Source of the DNA: Hymenobacter cellulosivorans
GTDB lineage: Bacteria; Bacteroidota; Bacteroidia; Cytophagales; Hymenobacteraceae
NCBI RefSeq assembly: GCF_022919135.1
Contig: NZ_CP095049.1
Span: 4,034,501 to 4,098,500, forward strand
Length of the DNA stretch: 64,000 nucleotides
Direction: 5' to 3'
Of the stretch, positions 1 through 9,012 are shown one piece after another. The notes beneath the pieces are model-generated. The model worked only from the letters and a program-made list of their open reading frames with translations. It was not told where the DNA came from and did no database searches. The number at the start of each line of letters is the position of its first letter. Position 1 is the stretch's first letter. A program made the translations under genes and the position numbers.

Positions 1-1012
1 AACGCGCTAATCTGAGCCGCTTCGTCATTGCCGTGCTGCTGACCGTGGGCGGATTTGCGACGGGCATCATCGGCTTTATGACCATCGAGGGCTACAACTT
101 CTTCGATGCGCTTTACATGACGATGATTACCATCTCCACGGTGGGCTTCGGCGAGTTGCACCCGCTCTCGGGGCGGGGCGGCTGTTCGTGTCGGTGTATA
201 TTTTCTTTAACCTGCTGGTCATTGCCTACCTCGTCTCGGTACTCACGACCTATATCTTTGACGGCGAGCTGCGTACTATTTTCAAGATGTTTAAGACCGA
301 CCAAGAAATCCGGGGCTACCACGACCATGTCATCGTCTGCGGCTTCGGGCGCAACGGCAGCAAGGCTTACCACGAGCTGCGGGCCAACGGGGCCACGGTG
401 GTAGTCGTGGAGCAAAGTCCCGAGCTGGTGCGCGATGCCTCGGAAAATGGGAGCGGGGCCATTGCCACCGTCATCGGCGACGCTACTACCGACGAAACCC
501 TGCTGGCTGCCGGCATCCGCCGGGCCCGGGCCCTGATTACGGCCTTGCCCAAGGATGCCGACAACGTATTTGTGGCCCTCACGGCCCGGGAGCTGAATCC
601 GAACCTGAAAATCATTGCCCGCGCCAGCCTCAAAACCTCGGAAAGCAAGCTGCTGCGCGCCGGAGCCGACTCAGTGGTGATGCCCGACGAAATCGGGGGC
701 TCCCACATGGCCAACCTGGTGATGCGGCCCGAGGTAATCCGCTTTCTGGAAATGATGAACGGCCTGGGACCCAACAAGCTGCGGCTCGAAGAGCTCAGCT
801 ACCGCGAGATTCAGCGCAGCTACCAGGGCCTCAGCATCCGGGAATTGGACATCCGCTCCCGGACCGGGGCCACCGTCATCGGCCTCAAGCAAAGCACTGG
901 CGAGTTTACCGTCAGTCCTAGCGCCGACACCCGCCCCGGCCCCGGCGACGTACTGCTGGTGCTGGGCACCGAGGAGCAGATTCACGCCCTGGCCGTGCAG
1001 TTTCGGGTGTAA
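1..1012 (+). CDS. Potassium channel with RCK (TrkA-N/TrkA-C) domain; partial and frameshifted
   Basis: This is the larger part of a two-helix potassium channel of the Kch/MthK type: an inner-membrane pore whose gating is set by a cytoplasmic RCK domain. The frame enters from before position 1 and shows the pore filter TVGFGELHPL near base 150. From about base 182 the protein continues in another frame with the second membrane helix (VYIFFNLLVIAYLVSVL), the Rossmann motif CGFGRNGSKA (about base 345) and a TrkA-C domain ending at 1012. Adding one G in the G-rich run at 170-178 joins the two frames, so the break is a one-base deletion. Two other genes in the window break at G or C runs, so an assembly error is more likely than a dead gene. 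The family call is firm; the exact ligand or ion is inferred. Confidence 0.85.
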
Positions 1013-1242
1013 CCCCACCCCAGCCACCTCCCCTCCGGGAGAGGGGCCTAGTTTAGCTTGGCGGTAGGGCCGGTGGCGCACTGCTGCGGTCAAAATCCTT
1101 CCCCGGAAAGCTTGCTTCAGTTGCCGGACGTGGGTATTCTGTTTCAGGCCGGCAGAAAAGAAAGGCTGCCGAAGCCTGGCGCAGAAAGGCGTTGTACCAG
1201 TAAAATAAGTCCTTCTCCCGGAGGGCAGGGGTTGGGGTGGGG
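1013..1242. repeat. MITE-like element with ~32-bp terminal inverted repeats
   Basis: The left end (1013-1046) and right end (1211-1242) are imperfect inverted copies of each other: both read CCCCACCCCA, then a C-rich stretch, then CTCCGGGAGA. They enclose about 165 bp with no convincing gene. It fills the gap between the channel gene and the glycosyltransferase. The structure suggests a non-autonomous mobile element or a REP-type palindrome; no transposase is present. Confidence 0.55.
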
Positions 1243-1264
1243 TGCCCATCCGGAGGCTTCTGCG

Positions 1265-1272
1265 TAGCTTTG
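1265..1272 (+). promoter_or_regulatory. Candidate -7 promoter element
   Basis: TAGCTTTG matches the Bacteroidota -7 consensus TAnnTTTG exactly and lies 40 bp before the GTG start of the glycosyltransferase at 1312. No TTTG -33 element is seen at the expected 19-bp spacing, so this rests on the -7 box alone. Confidence 0.4.
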
Positions 1273-1311
1273 CCCTCCGCCCTGCCTGCTCTCTACCGTT
1301 TGTCTTCCGTA

Positions 1312-2538
1312 GTGCATATTCTTCAACTCTGTCCGCGCGTTCCGTTTCCACCCCATGATGGCGGGGCTATTGCCATGCACGACGTGGCGGCCGGCCTGGC
1401 TGCCGCGGGCCACCAGGTCACGGTGCTGGCCATCAACACGCCCAAGCACTTCCAGCCCGACACGGTGCTGAGTCACCTGCCCGGCGTGCGCCTCGTCACG
1501 GTGCCCGTCGATACCCGCCTTTCGCCGGTGAAGGCCCTGCGCAACCTGCTTGTGGGCACGGTGCCCTACAACGTGGAGCGCTTTATCAGTCCGGCGGTGG
1601 AGGCTCGGCTGGTGGAACTCCTGCGCACCGAGCAGTTCGACGTGGTGCAGGTGGAAGGCACCTTCGTCGCCTGGTACGTCGACGTCATCAAGCGCGAGAA
1701 TTCCAAGCTGCCGGTGGTGCTGCGGGCTCACAACGTGGAGTACACTATCTGGCAGATGCTGGCCCAGGGCGAGGCCAACCCGCTCAAGCGCCTGTACCTG
1801 CGCCATTTGGCCAAGGGGCTAAAGAAATTCGAGGAAGACTTCCTGCCCCGCTTCGACGCGGTGGCCGCCATTACCGAGCCCGACCAGCGCCGTCTGCGGG
1901 CGTTGGGCTGCCCCGAGCCCGTCGTGTTTGTGCCCGCCGGCGTCGATTTGGCCCGTTTCCAGGTCAATCCCAGCATCCAGGCCAAGCCCCGGACACTGTT
2001 TATGATAGGCTCCCTGGACTGGCTGCCCAACCTGGAAGGCCTCGACTGGTTTCTGGAGCACGTCTGGCCCCAGGCCCACGAGCAGCTGCCCGGGCTAGAG
2101 CTGCACATTGCCGGCAAAAACACGCCCGCCCGCTTGCAGGGCCTGACCAGGAAGAATGTCATTGTGCACGGCTTCGTGGAGTCGGCCGCCGAGTTTATGC
2201 AACAGTACGAGGTAATGCTAGTGCCTTTGCTCTCGGGCGGCGGCATGCGCATCAAGATTATCGAGGGCATGGCCTTGGGCAAGTGTATTATCAGCACCGG
2301 GCTGGGCTCAGAGGGCATTTTCGTGCGCAACGGCTTCGACATTGTCCTCGGCGACGAGCCCTCGGCCTGGGTAGAGTTTCTGCGCCGCTACTACTACGGG
2401 GAGCTCGGCCAGCAGGCCATCGGGCAGGAGGCCGCCCGCACCATTGCCCGCCTCTACGACAACCGCCGGGTCATGGAGGGCTTCCTCGATTTGTACAGCA
2501 TCGCCCAGAGCCGCGCCCAACTCGCCCCGCGCGGCTAA
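1312..2538 (+). CDS. Glycosyltransferase, GT4 family
   Basis: A 408-residue cytoplasmic GT-B glycosyltransferase that would move a sugar from a nucleotide donor to a glycan or lipid acceptor. The N-terminal Rossmann half begins VHILQLCPRVPFPPHDGG, typical of acceptor-side GT4 domains. The C-terminal half has the donor-site region GGGMRIKIIEGMALGK (around residue 308), where the Glu of the EGMA segment contacts the nucleotide sugar. I chose the GTG at 1312 because the conserved N-terminus starts there; upstream in-frame codons run through the repeat. A second GT4 gene follows 26 bp downstream, so the two are probably one operon for a surface polysaccharide. The exact sugar cannot be told from sequence. 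Confidence 0.85.
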   Translation: MHILQLCPRVPFPPHDGGAIAMHDVAAGLAAAGHQVTVLAINTPKHFQPDTVLSHLPGVRLVTVPVDTRLSPVKALRNLLVGTVPYNVERFISPAVEARLVELLRTEQFDVVQVEGTFVAWYVDVIKRENSKLPVVLRAHNVEYTIWQMLAQGEANPLKRLYLRHLAKGLKKFEEDFLPRFDAVAAITEPDQRRLRALGCPEPVVFVPAGVDLARFQVNPSIQAKPRTLFMIGSLDWLPNLEGLDWFLEHVWPQAHEQLPGLELHIAGKNTPARLQGLTRKNVIVHGFVESAAEFMQQYEVMLVPLLSGGGMRIKIIEGMALGKCIISTGLGSEGIFVRNGFDIVLGDEPSAWVEFLRRYYYGELGQQAIGQEAARTIARLYDNRRVMEGFLDLYSIAQSRAQLAPRG

Positions 2539-2564
2539 GTTCCGACCCTCCCGATTCCCACCTG

Positions 2565-3734
2565 ATGAAGCTGCTCGTTCTGCTGTCCCGGTTTCCGTAC
2601 CCGCTCGATAAGGGCGACAAGCTCCGCGCCTTTCACCAGCTGCGCCACCTGGCCCGCCACCACGAAATCTGCCTGCTGGCCCTCACCGACGAGCCCGTGA
2701 CCGAGGAGTCGTACGCGGCCGTGCGCCCTCTGTGCCGGGGCGGCCTGCATGTACACGCGCTGGGTAAGCCTGGTATTGCCCTGAACATGGCCCGGGCGCT
2801 GGTCAAGGGCTTGCCGGCCCAGGTGGGCTACTTCTACGATACGGCCGCTCAGCGCCGCCTCGACACCCTGCTCTGGGAATTTGAGCCCGCGCACGTGTAT
2901 TGCCAGCTTATCCGGATGGCCGAGTACCTGCGGCCCCACGCCGGCCGCTATGCTATGACGCTCGACTACATGGACGTGTTTTCGGCCGGCATGCAGCGGC
3001 GGGCCACCCAGGCCCCGAGCTGGCAGCGGCCCATCATCAGCCTCGAAGCCCGCCGCCTGCTGGCCTACGAGGCCGCCGTGTTTGAGTGGTTCGGGCACCA
3101 CACCATCATTTCCGATCAGGACCGCCAGCTCATCAACCACCCGCGCCGCCAGCAGATTCACGTGGTGCTCAACGGCATCGATACCGACTTTTTCCAGCCC
3201 ACCGACACGGCCAAAGAATACGAGCTGGTATTCTGCGGTAACATGAGCTACCACCCCAACGTGGACGCGGCCGAGTTCTTGGCCCTGGAAATCCTGCCCC
3301 TGGTGCGGCAGCAGCACCCCAAAGCCCGCCTGCTCATTGCCGGCACCACGCCCGCGCCCCGGGTTCTGGCCCTGGCCTCCGAGGCCGTGGTTATCAGCGG
3401 CTGGCTACCTGATATCCGGGCCGCCTACGCGGCGGCCCGGGTGTTTGTGGCGCCCATGCGGGTGGGCACCGGCCTGCAAAACAAGCTACTCGAAGCCATG
3501 GCCATGCGCCTGCCCTGCCTCACGACGCCCTTGGCTAACAACGCTTTGCGCGGCGTGCCTGGCCAGGATCTGTTAGTGGGGGAGGCGGCCGCCGAACTAG
3601 CCGCCGGCATCAGCCAGCTGCTTGCCGAGCCCGAAGCCGCCGCGGCCCTGGCTGCCCGCGGCCAGGCCTTCGTGCGCCAGCACTACAACTGGGCCGCCGC
3701 CACTGGCAAGCTCGAAGCGCTGTTTGGGGAGTAG
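2565..3734 (+). CDS. Glycosyltransferase, GT4 family (Stp1-like sugar transferase)
   Basis: A 389-residue GT-B glycosyltransferase. The N-terminus (LLSRFPYPLDKGDKLRAFHQ) closely fits the family often found with exopolysaccharide and exosortase gene sets, where PYPxxKGDKxR is typical. The donor-binding part carries VFVAPMRVGTGLQNKLLEAM (about residues 290-305). It lies 26 bp after another GT4 gene and is probably co-transcribed with it. No other polysaccharide genes (flippase, polymerase) are in this window, so the pathway is only inferred. The ATG at 2565 starts exactly at the conserved N-terminus. Confidence 0.85.
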   Translation: MKLLVLLSRFPYPLDKGDKLRAFHQLRHLARHHEICLLALTDEPVTEESYAAVRPLCRGGLHVHALGKPGIALNMARALVKGLPAQVGYFYDTAAQRRLDTLLWEFEPAHVYCQLIRMAEYLRPHAGRYAMTLDYMDVFSAGMQRRATQAPSWQRPIISLEARRLLAYEAAVFEWFGHHTIISDQDRQLINHPRRQQIHVVLNGIDTDFFQPTDTAKEYELVFCGNMSYHPNVDAAEFLALEILPLVRQQHPKARLLIAGTTPAPRVLALASEAVVISGWLPDIRAAYAAARVFVAPMRVGTGLQNKLLEAMAMRLPCLTTPLANNALRGVPGQDLLVGEAAAELAAGISQLLAEPEAAAALAARGQAFVRQHYNWAAATGKLEALFGE

Positions 3735-3818
3735 GGGCGGGTTGCGGCAAGCGAGGCAGACACAGGTTTTGCCGTTGAGCCTACTGAACTGGGGTTGGCT
3801 ACATCTAAACAAACACCT

Positions 3819-4301
3819 ATGTCTCTGCAGGCTTTTTACAACCTAGCTGCTCCCAAGCCGAAATAGCCACGCAGAAACAAGCTTCTGGCGTTCCGTTTCC
3901 GCTTGCCTACCGTCTGTTTCTGAAGTGGTGCGGCCTCACCACTCTAAACTGCCTCGACCAGGACTTTCGGCTTGATGCTCTGACGTATAACCGGGAGTCT
4001 GCTCGTGCCCGGCTGGCTGAAAGCTATAGCATGTTGGAGGCTGGCGGCTTTGTGTTCGGCGAATGGTAGGGCTACAACTTCCTTCACTTCGTGCTCGGTG
4101 CCGACAATCCCCCGCTCAAGCTGTGCATCATTAACTATTATGAGCTTGGCTTAGAGTATCATGAGTAGGGCCGCTTCACCGCTCGGCTGATTGCCCAAGA
4201 TCAAAGCGTCGGTGAAAACCCGCTAGTTCATCCGTAAAATAGATGTGGACGTGCTGGCAGTGTGGGTTGAATCGGACCAGATAGCGCAATTGGTTGACTA
4301 A
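3819..4301 (+). pseudogene. Decayed gene of unknown function, about 155 codons
   Basis: A coherent protein can be read across this stretch only by changing frame twice and passing three in-frame TAG stops. It starts at ATG 3819 (MSLQAFYNLAAPKPK), moves to a second frame near 3864 (for example FPLAYRLFLKWCGLTTL and YNFLHFVLGADNPPLKL), meets TAG at 4067 and 4166, then returns to the first frame near 4215, meets TAG at 4224, and ends at TAA 4299-4301 after a hydrophobic stretch (VLAVWVESDQIAQLVD). The remaining codons look protein-like. I do not recognise the family. Unlike the homopolymer slips elsewhere in the window, this pattern of several lesions looks like real decay. It fills most of the gap between the glycosyltransferase and ribBA. 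Confidence 0.6.
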
Positions 4302-4463
4302 GCCTACTGCGCGGGAAGTAGTACGCTAGGGTGTAGGGTGCTGAAATGGGTTGCACAGTCCATTTCCAGAGCCCACGCCGAGAAGATAACTGAAGCCTCG
4401 TAACTTCGCGCCGCCGTCGGTGGTTATGCTGCCGGGGCATTACTCTCCTGCTCCCCCAATCTC

Positions 4464-5711
4464 ATGCTTGACTCGATTGAAGATGCCATTGCCGATATCC
4501 GCGCCGGCAAAGTGGTAATAGTAGTGGACGACGAAGACCGCGAAAACGAAGGCGACTTTATCTGCGCCGCCCGTTGTGCCACGCCCGAGGTCATCAACTT
4601 TATGGCCACCCACGGCCGCGGCCTGGTTTGCGCTCCGCTCATCGAGCAGCGCTGCGAGGAGCTCGGCCTGGAGCTGATGGTGGGCCGCAACACGGCCCTG
4701 CACTCCACGCCCTTTACCGTGAGCATCGACCTGCTCAAAAACGGCGTGACGACCGGCATCTCCGCTTCGGACCGCTCCAAAACCATCCTGGCTCTGATTG
4801 ACCCCGACACCAAGCCCGAGGAACTGGGCAAGCCGGGCCACATCTTCCCGCTCAAGGCCCGCAAGGAAGGCGTGCTGCGCCGCGCTGGTCACACGGAAGC
4901 CGCCATCGACCTATCCCGCTTGGCGGGCTTCGAGCCGGCTGGTGTGCTGGTCGAGATTCTGAAGGAAGACGGCGAAATGGCCCGCCTGCCCGATTTGCAG
5001 GAAGTGGCTAAGCGCTGGAACCTGAAGCTGATTTCGGTGCAGGACCTGATTAAGTACCGCCTGCAGAAGGAAAGCCTCATCACCCGTGAAATTGCGGTGC
5101 AGCTGCCTACCGAGCACGGCGACTTCGAGCTGATTGCCTTCACTCAGCGTTCCACCAACGCCCAGCACCTGGCCTTGGTCAAAGGCGACATCAGCGGCGA
5201 CGAGCCCGTGCTGGTGCGCGTGCACAGCAGCTGCGTTACGGGCGACATTTTCGGCTCCTGCCGCTGCGACTGCGGCCCCCAACTGCACCGCGCCATGGAG
5301 CAGATCGAGCGCGAAGGCCGCGGCGTGATTGTGTACATGAACCAGGAAGGCCGCGGCATCGGCCTCTTGAACAAGCTGCGGGCTTACAAGCTCCAGGAGC
5401 AGGGCCGCGACACGGTGGAAGCCAACCTGGAACTGGGCTTCGGCATGGACGAGCGCGACTACGGCGTGGGCGCCCAAATCCTGCGTGAGCTGGGCATCAG
5501 CAAGATGCGCCTGCTCACCAACAACCCCCGCAAGCGCACCGGCCTGGTGGGCTACGGCCTGGAAATCGTGGACACGGTGCCGATTGAAATTGCCGCCAAC
5601 GCCCACAACGAGCGTTACCTAACGACCAAGCGCGACAAACTCGGCCACACCATCCTGACCAAGGACCGCCAGCCCCATGCCGACCCCGACTCGGCCGTGC
5701 CGGTCGGGTAA
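4464..5711 (+). CDS. ribBA: Bifunctional 3,4-dihydroxy-2-butanone-4-phosphate synthase / GTP cyclohydrolase II
   Basis: A cytoplasmic enzyme of 415 residues that starts both branches of riboflavin synthesis. Residues about 1-205 are the DHBP synthase domain, which makes the four-carbon unit from ribulose 5-phosphate; it has the acidic loop [10 protein letters not shown] (about residue 21) and [12 protein letters not shown]. Residues about 206-400 are GTP cyclohydrolase II, with the zinc cysteines in [15 protein letters not shown] (about residue 255) and the NNPRKRTGL segment. Both catalytic sets look complete. No FMN riboswitch is visible upstream. A weak -7-like box TAACTTCG lies at 4401. 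A strong hairpin terminator follows at 5751, so it is probably a single-gene unit. Confidence 0.97.
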   Translation: MLDSIEDAIADIRAGKVVIVVDDEDRENEGDFICAARCATPEVINFMATHGRGLVCAPLIEQRCEELGLELMVGRNTALHSTPFTVSIDLLKNGVTTGISASDRSKTILALIDPDTKPEELGKPGHIFPLKARKEGVLRRAGHTEAAIDLSRLAGFEPAGVLVEILKEDGEMARLPDLQEVAKRWNLKLISVQDLIKYRLQKESLITREIAVQLPTEHGDFELIAFTQRSTNAQHLALVKGDISGDEPVLVRVHSSCVTGDIFGSCRCDCGPQLHRAMEQIEREGRGVIVYMNQEGRGIGLLNKLRAYKLQEQGRDTVEANLELGFGMDERDYGVGAQILRELGISKMRLLTNNPRKRTGLVGYGLEIVDTVPIEIAANAHNERYLTTKRDKLGHTILTKDRQPHADPDSAVPVG

Positions 5712-5750
5712 CCACAAAGTTTTGGTCGTCACTGACTAATTGACCAACGC

Positions 5751-5785
5751 AAAAGGCCCTGTACTCGCGCAGTACAGGGCCTTTT
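5751..5785. terminator. Intrinsic terminator after ribBA
   Basis: A perfect 15-bp stem (AAAAGGCCCTGTACT and its complement) closes a 5-nt loop and ends in TTTT. It lies 40 bp after the ribBA stop codon. Confidence 0.85.
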
Positions 5786-5912
5786 GCGTGCGGGCCGCGG
5801 CCCGCAGCTCGGGAAAGTGCCAAAGGAATTTGTCGGCGGATGCAGCTATTGAGCAAAAGCGGCGTTAGGTAGGTATTCTATATAGCAGATTGCCTACTTA
5901 GTTGCTACAATT

Positions 5913-6134
5913 ATGTCACTCACTCAGGAATCGTTTTGTGGCCTTCCCCTAGCCGAGCAGCTACAGATTGTGTTAACGCAGGGTGCCTTTCTAGCCATCC
6001 GTTACGAGGCTACGTACGCCGTTACCCAGTACCAGGTCCACGAATTCGGTGTCGATCTGTATTATTCTTCGCACTCGGTTCTGCCCGAGCATATTGTGGT
6101 TCACGAGTACTACCTGCAGGCCTTGGAGCAGTAA
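5913..6134 (+). CDS. Small hypothetical protein, 73 residues
   Basis: A 73-residue soluble protein that I do not recognise by name. It has an amphipathic start (LPLAEQLQIVLTQGAFLAIRYE) followed by alternating hydrophobic and aromatic residues (VDLYYSSHSVLPEHIVV) that suggest a small alpha/beta fold. Short proteins with the layout LPLAEQ...GxFLAxRYE are common in this group of bacteria, which supports it being real. It stands alone between the ribBA terminator and the next gene. No signal peptide or membrane segment is seen. Confidence 0.55.
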   Translation: MSLTQESFCGLPLAEQLQIVLTQGAFLAIRYEATYAVTQYQVHEFGVDLYYSSHSVLPEHIVVHEYYLQALEQ

Positions 6135-6356
6135 CTCGCTGCTGGGTACTAAAACGATACACCCCCACGAGCGGGCCGTGCCCCACGGGGGCGCGGAAGC
6201 CGGGCCGCGCAAAAGCCGTGGGCCGCGTGAACCCGCGCCTAACCGTAATGGTTACGAAAGCAACTGCCGGTACCAGGCTTTTTCGTGGCGCTGCCGCACT
6301 TGATACAAGCCTGGCTGGTGGATGAAAACCGATTTTTAGGGTATCTTTCTTCCGTT

Positions 6357-7157
6357 ATGAAAAGACTGCGTTACTCCCTTGTTTCTAGCCTGCTGGCCCT
6401 GGCGGCCACCGTGGGTGGTAGTGTCGGGGCCCACGCCCAGCAGCGGGCCAGCTTCACCCAGCAGTTTGCGGGCAGCACCGTGCTGCTGACCACTGGCGAC
6501 ACATTGCGTGGTCCGCTGGCGCTGCACCGCAACGAGGACGTTATCCTGCTCACTATGCCTGATAACACGGTTAATACGTTGTCGGCGGTGGCCGTGCAGA
6601 GCTTTGCCGTGAAGGCCGCCAAGCGCGACAACAACCTGGTCTACCAAGATTTTTACGACACCCGTTCTGGCTTCTACCGCGGCAGCCCCTACTACGACAT
6701 GCCGCCGCGCCGCCTTTTGGAAAAAACCGACACCAGCCTGGTGCGCGTGTTCCGGACCTACCGCTGGAACCACGACAAGGACTACAGCGACTTTAAGTCG
6801 CCGGCCTTTTTTGAGCAGCTCAGCAGCGGGCCCAACATCCTGCTGCGGCGGGAGGCGTTGGTGGAGCGCGTCATGAACAACGGGCCTATGTACGGCGGCT
6901 ACGGCTATGGCTACGGCAACCCGTATGGGGTTCCCCGCACTTCATATTACCGCGAAATCAAGGATGCCTTTTACCTGGGCTTGCCCAATGGCAACGTGCT
7001 GCCCCTACGCAGCCCGAAGAAAGATTTGCTGGCCGCCTTTCGCCAACAGGCCAAGCAAATCGAGCAGTACGCCAAGGACAACAAGCTCGACTTCACTGAT
7101 GCCCGGGAACTGGCCTTCATCGTGAACTATGCCAATTCTCTGCAGCCGAAGCAGTAG
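6357..7157 (+). CDS. Secreted protein of unknown function
   Basis: A 266-residue protein with a clear Sec signal peptide (KRLRYSLVSSLLALAAT, cleavage after AHA), so it is exported. The mature part is mostly beta-like. Near residues 180-195 it has a Gly/Tyr-rich run (GGYGYGYGNPYG) that may be a flexible loop. No family is recognised. The ATG at 6357 fits the signal peptide; a -7-like box TATCTTTC sits only 8 bp upstream, so the leader may be very short. A bidirectional terminator follows. It could be an envelope stress or surface-attachment protein, but that is a guess. Confidence 0.75.
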   Translation: MKRLRYSLVSSLLALAATVGGSVGAHAQQRASFTQQFAGSTVLLTTGDTLRGPLALHRNEDVILLTMPDNTVNTLSAVAVQSFAVKAAKRDNNLVYQDFYDTRSGFYRGSPYYDMPPRRLLEKTDTSLVRVFRTYRWNHDKDYSDFKSPAFFEQLSSGPNILLRREALVERVMNNGPMYGGYGYGYGNPYGVPRTSYYREIKDAFYLGLPNGNVLPLRSPKKDLLAAFRQQAKQIEQYAKDNKLDFTDARELAFIVNYANSLQPKQ

Positions 7158-7171
7158 TCAATCAGTTTATT

Positions 7172-7218
7172 CCACAAAAAAGGAGCCCCGACTACTCGTC
7201 AGGGCTCCTTTTTTGTGG
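7172..7218. terminator. Bidirectional terminator between convergent genes
   Basis: A 17-bp perfect stem (CCACAAAAAAGGAGCCC and its complement) with A and T tracts on either side can end transcription from both the secreted-protein gene (+) and the ABC permease gene (-). Confidence 0.85.
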
Positions 7219-7234
7219 ACAGGAAGCGGCGGGC

Positions 7235-7996
7235 TTATAAGTCCCGGCTGCGCAGCAGCAAGTAGCTCAGCAGCCAGAACAAACCGATGTAGGCCAGGGC
7301 TAGGGGTGCGGCCTGGGTGGGCAACAGGGCGCTGGACGGCCCCGCGACGGTAGCCAGCAGCTCCCGACCGGGCGTAGGGGTGAGGCTGTCCAGAATCTTG
7401 ACAGGAAAGAACCGGTCAAGCTGGTCGGGGGTGCCGAAGCGCAGCAGGGGCTCCACAACCCAGGCGTAGAGCAAAAAGCCCAGAAAGGCCGGGCCGGCTT
7501 TGCGCAGCAAAAAGCCCAGCAGCCCGGCCAGCGACACGTAGCCCAGGGCCTGCACGCCGTAGAGCAGCACCGCGCCGATGGTTTCGGTGGCCCGTCCCAG
7601 AGTTTCGGCCGAGCGGGTGAGGCCGAAGAAGAAGCCCACGCCAAGCACGGCCAGCACGCCATACAGCGCCAGCAGCCCCGATACGGCCAGCTTGCCCTGC
7701 ACCAAACCCGCCACCGAGCTGCCATCAATGACCTGCTGGCGGAAGGTACGGAACTGGAACTCGTCGGTAATCAGGATAATGAGCAGAATGCCCAGTAGCA
7801 GGTTGAAGTAGCTGGCCACGTAGGCTAGGCGGCTCCAGAGCTCGGGAAAGGCGTAGAGCGTATTGCCCAGCTGCTGCCCGTTCACGGTCACGCTGCCACC
7901 CACCGACACGAAGCCGGCCAGCAGCACCACGTACAGCAGCAAAATAACCCAGACGGTGCGGTAGGGCAGAATCTTCCGAAGCTCAGCGCGAAACAT
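7235..7996 (-). CDS. ABC transporter permease (ABC-2 type)
   Basis: A 253-residue membrane protein with about six hydrophobic helices, of the ABC-2 kind. It starts MFRAELRKILPYRTVW, the usual opening of these permeases, then VILLLYVVLLAGF as helix one. It pairs with the ATPase whose stop codon lies 120 bp upstream, and the two should form an inner-membrane exporter or a membrane-remodelling complex; the substrate is unknown. I chose the ATG at 7996 because the 35 in-frame codons upstream run through an intergenic inverted repeat and have no family character. Confidence 0.85.
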   Translation of the reverse strand: MFRAELRKILPYRTVWVILLLYVVLLAGFVSVGGSVTVNGQQLGNTLYAFPELWSRLAYVASYFNLLLGILLIILITDEFQFRTFRQQVIDGSSVAGLVQGKLAVSGLLALYGVLAVLGVGFFFGLTRSAETLGRATETIGAVLLYGVQALGYVSLAGLLGFLLRKAGPAFLGFLLYAWVVEPLLRFGTPDQLDRFFPVKILDSLTPTPGRELLATVAGPSSALLPTQAAPLALAYIGLFWLLSYLLLRSRDL

Positions 7997-8004
7997 ATAA
8001 AGCA

Positions 8005-8114
8005 GTGAAATAGTGAGATGGTGAATTGGTGAGTTTAGTGTTCTGATGGCGCTGTTTGGCGCAAGCTGCGCAATTTGGACGACAGCTGACCAGTTCACCA
8101 ACTCACTATTTCAC
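8005..8114. repeat. Inverted repeat between the two ABC transporter genes
   Basis: Bases 8005-8025 and 8094-8114 are inverted copies with one mismatch in 21 (GTGAAATAGTGAG core). The intervening 68 bp contains further GTGA-type motifs. If the ATPase and permease genes are co-transcribed, the message would fold into a long hairpin between them. Confidence 0.6.
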
Positions 8115-8115
8115 C

Positions 8116-9012
8116 TCATTTGGTGAGTTCCAGGAATTGGGCTTCGAGGCTGCGGTGGCGTACTTCGAGGCCGGCCAGCACGACGCCGCTGGCAAATAAG
8201 GTCCGGTTCAGCTCGGCCGGGGTATGGCCGGGGGCTAGCACGGCGCTGTGGCCCCCGCCGGTTTCGGGGCGCACGTCGCTCACCCAGGGCAGCTGGCCCA
8301 AGGCGTGCAACAGGGAAACCGGATTCAGGTCAGGCTCCACGCGCAGCACTACCCGGTCGGAGGAAGCCAGGATGCTGCTTACCGGCCCGGCCGTACGCAA
8401 TTCCCCGCGCTGCAGCACCGCCACGTGGGTGCATACTTTTTCAATCTCGTCGAGCAGGTGGCTGGCAATGAGAATGGTTTTGCCTTGGGCGGCCAGGCGC
8501 TGAATCAGCTCCCGCACTTCGGCTATACCCTGGGGGTCGAGGCCGTTGGTGGGCTCGTCGAGGACCAGTACATCCGGAGTGCCGAGCAGGGTCGAGGCCA
8601 GGGCCAGGCGCTGCTTCATGCCCAACGAAAAGCCCCGGAAAGCGTCGTGCTGCCGGGCGGCGAGGCCAGTCATTTCCAGGGCAGCGTCCACAGTGCGCGG
8701 GTCGGCGCGCTTCACGTCGGCGGCCAGCAGCAGGTTTTGGCGGGCCGAGAGGTAGGGGAAAAAGTTGGGCGTTTCGAGCAAGGCCCCCACCCGCCGCTTG
8801 CTCTGCGACGACAAGGGCTGTCCAAACCAGCGCACCGCCCCGCCATCGGCTTGCAGCACACCCAGGGCCAAGCCGAGCGTGGTGGTTTTGCCGCTACCGT
8901 TGGGCCCCAGCAGGCCATACACGCTGCCTTCCTCCACCTGCAAGGTCAGCCCCCGCAAGGCCGTGGTGCCGCCGTAGCGCTTGGAAAGATTATCGAGCTC
9001 AAGAACAGCCAT
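8116..9012 (-). CDS. ABC transporter ATP-binding protein
   Basis: A 298-residue ABC ATPase that would power the permease next to it. It has Walker A (GPNGSGKTT, about residue 36), a signature region (GFSLGMKQRLALA, about residue 130), Walker B (VLVLDEPTNGLDP) and a switch histidine (IASHLLDE). The C-terminal 80 residues are the extra domain usual in CcmA/NatA-like subunits of ABC-2 exporters. The product resembles bacitracin- or sodium-export-type ATPases, but the substrate cannot be assigned. The ATPase precedes the permease on the minus strand, so ATPase-repeat-permease is probably one operon. Confidence 0.93.
   Translation of the reverse strand: MAVLELDNLSKRYGGTTALRGLTLQVEEGSVYGLLGPNGSGKTTTLGLALGVLQADGGAVRWFGQPLSSQSKRRVGALLETPNFFPYLSARQNLLLAADVKRADPRTVDAALEMTGLAARQHDAFRGFSLGMKQRLALASTLLGTPDVLVLDEPTNGLDPQGIAEVRELIQRLAAQGKTILIASHLLDEIEKVCTHVAVLQRGELRTAGPVSSILASSDRVVLRVEPDLNPVSLLHALGQLPWVSDVRPETGGGHSAVLAPGHTPAELNRTLFASGVVLAGLEVRHRSLEAQFLELTK

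Noticed and set aside
170-178. Programmed ribosomal frameshift in the channel gene
   Set aside because: No slippery heptamer or downstream structure is evident, and the direction fits a simple missing base.
3819-4301. Recoded TAG codons (read-through protein)
   Set aside because: Frame changes are also needed, no amber-suppressor tRNA is seen, and recoding of TAG is not known in this group.
4302-4463. FMN riboswitch upstream of ribBA
   Set aside because: None of the conserved RFN-element words are visible in the 160 bp before the start codon.
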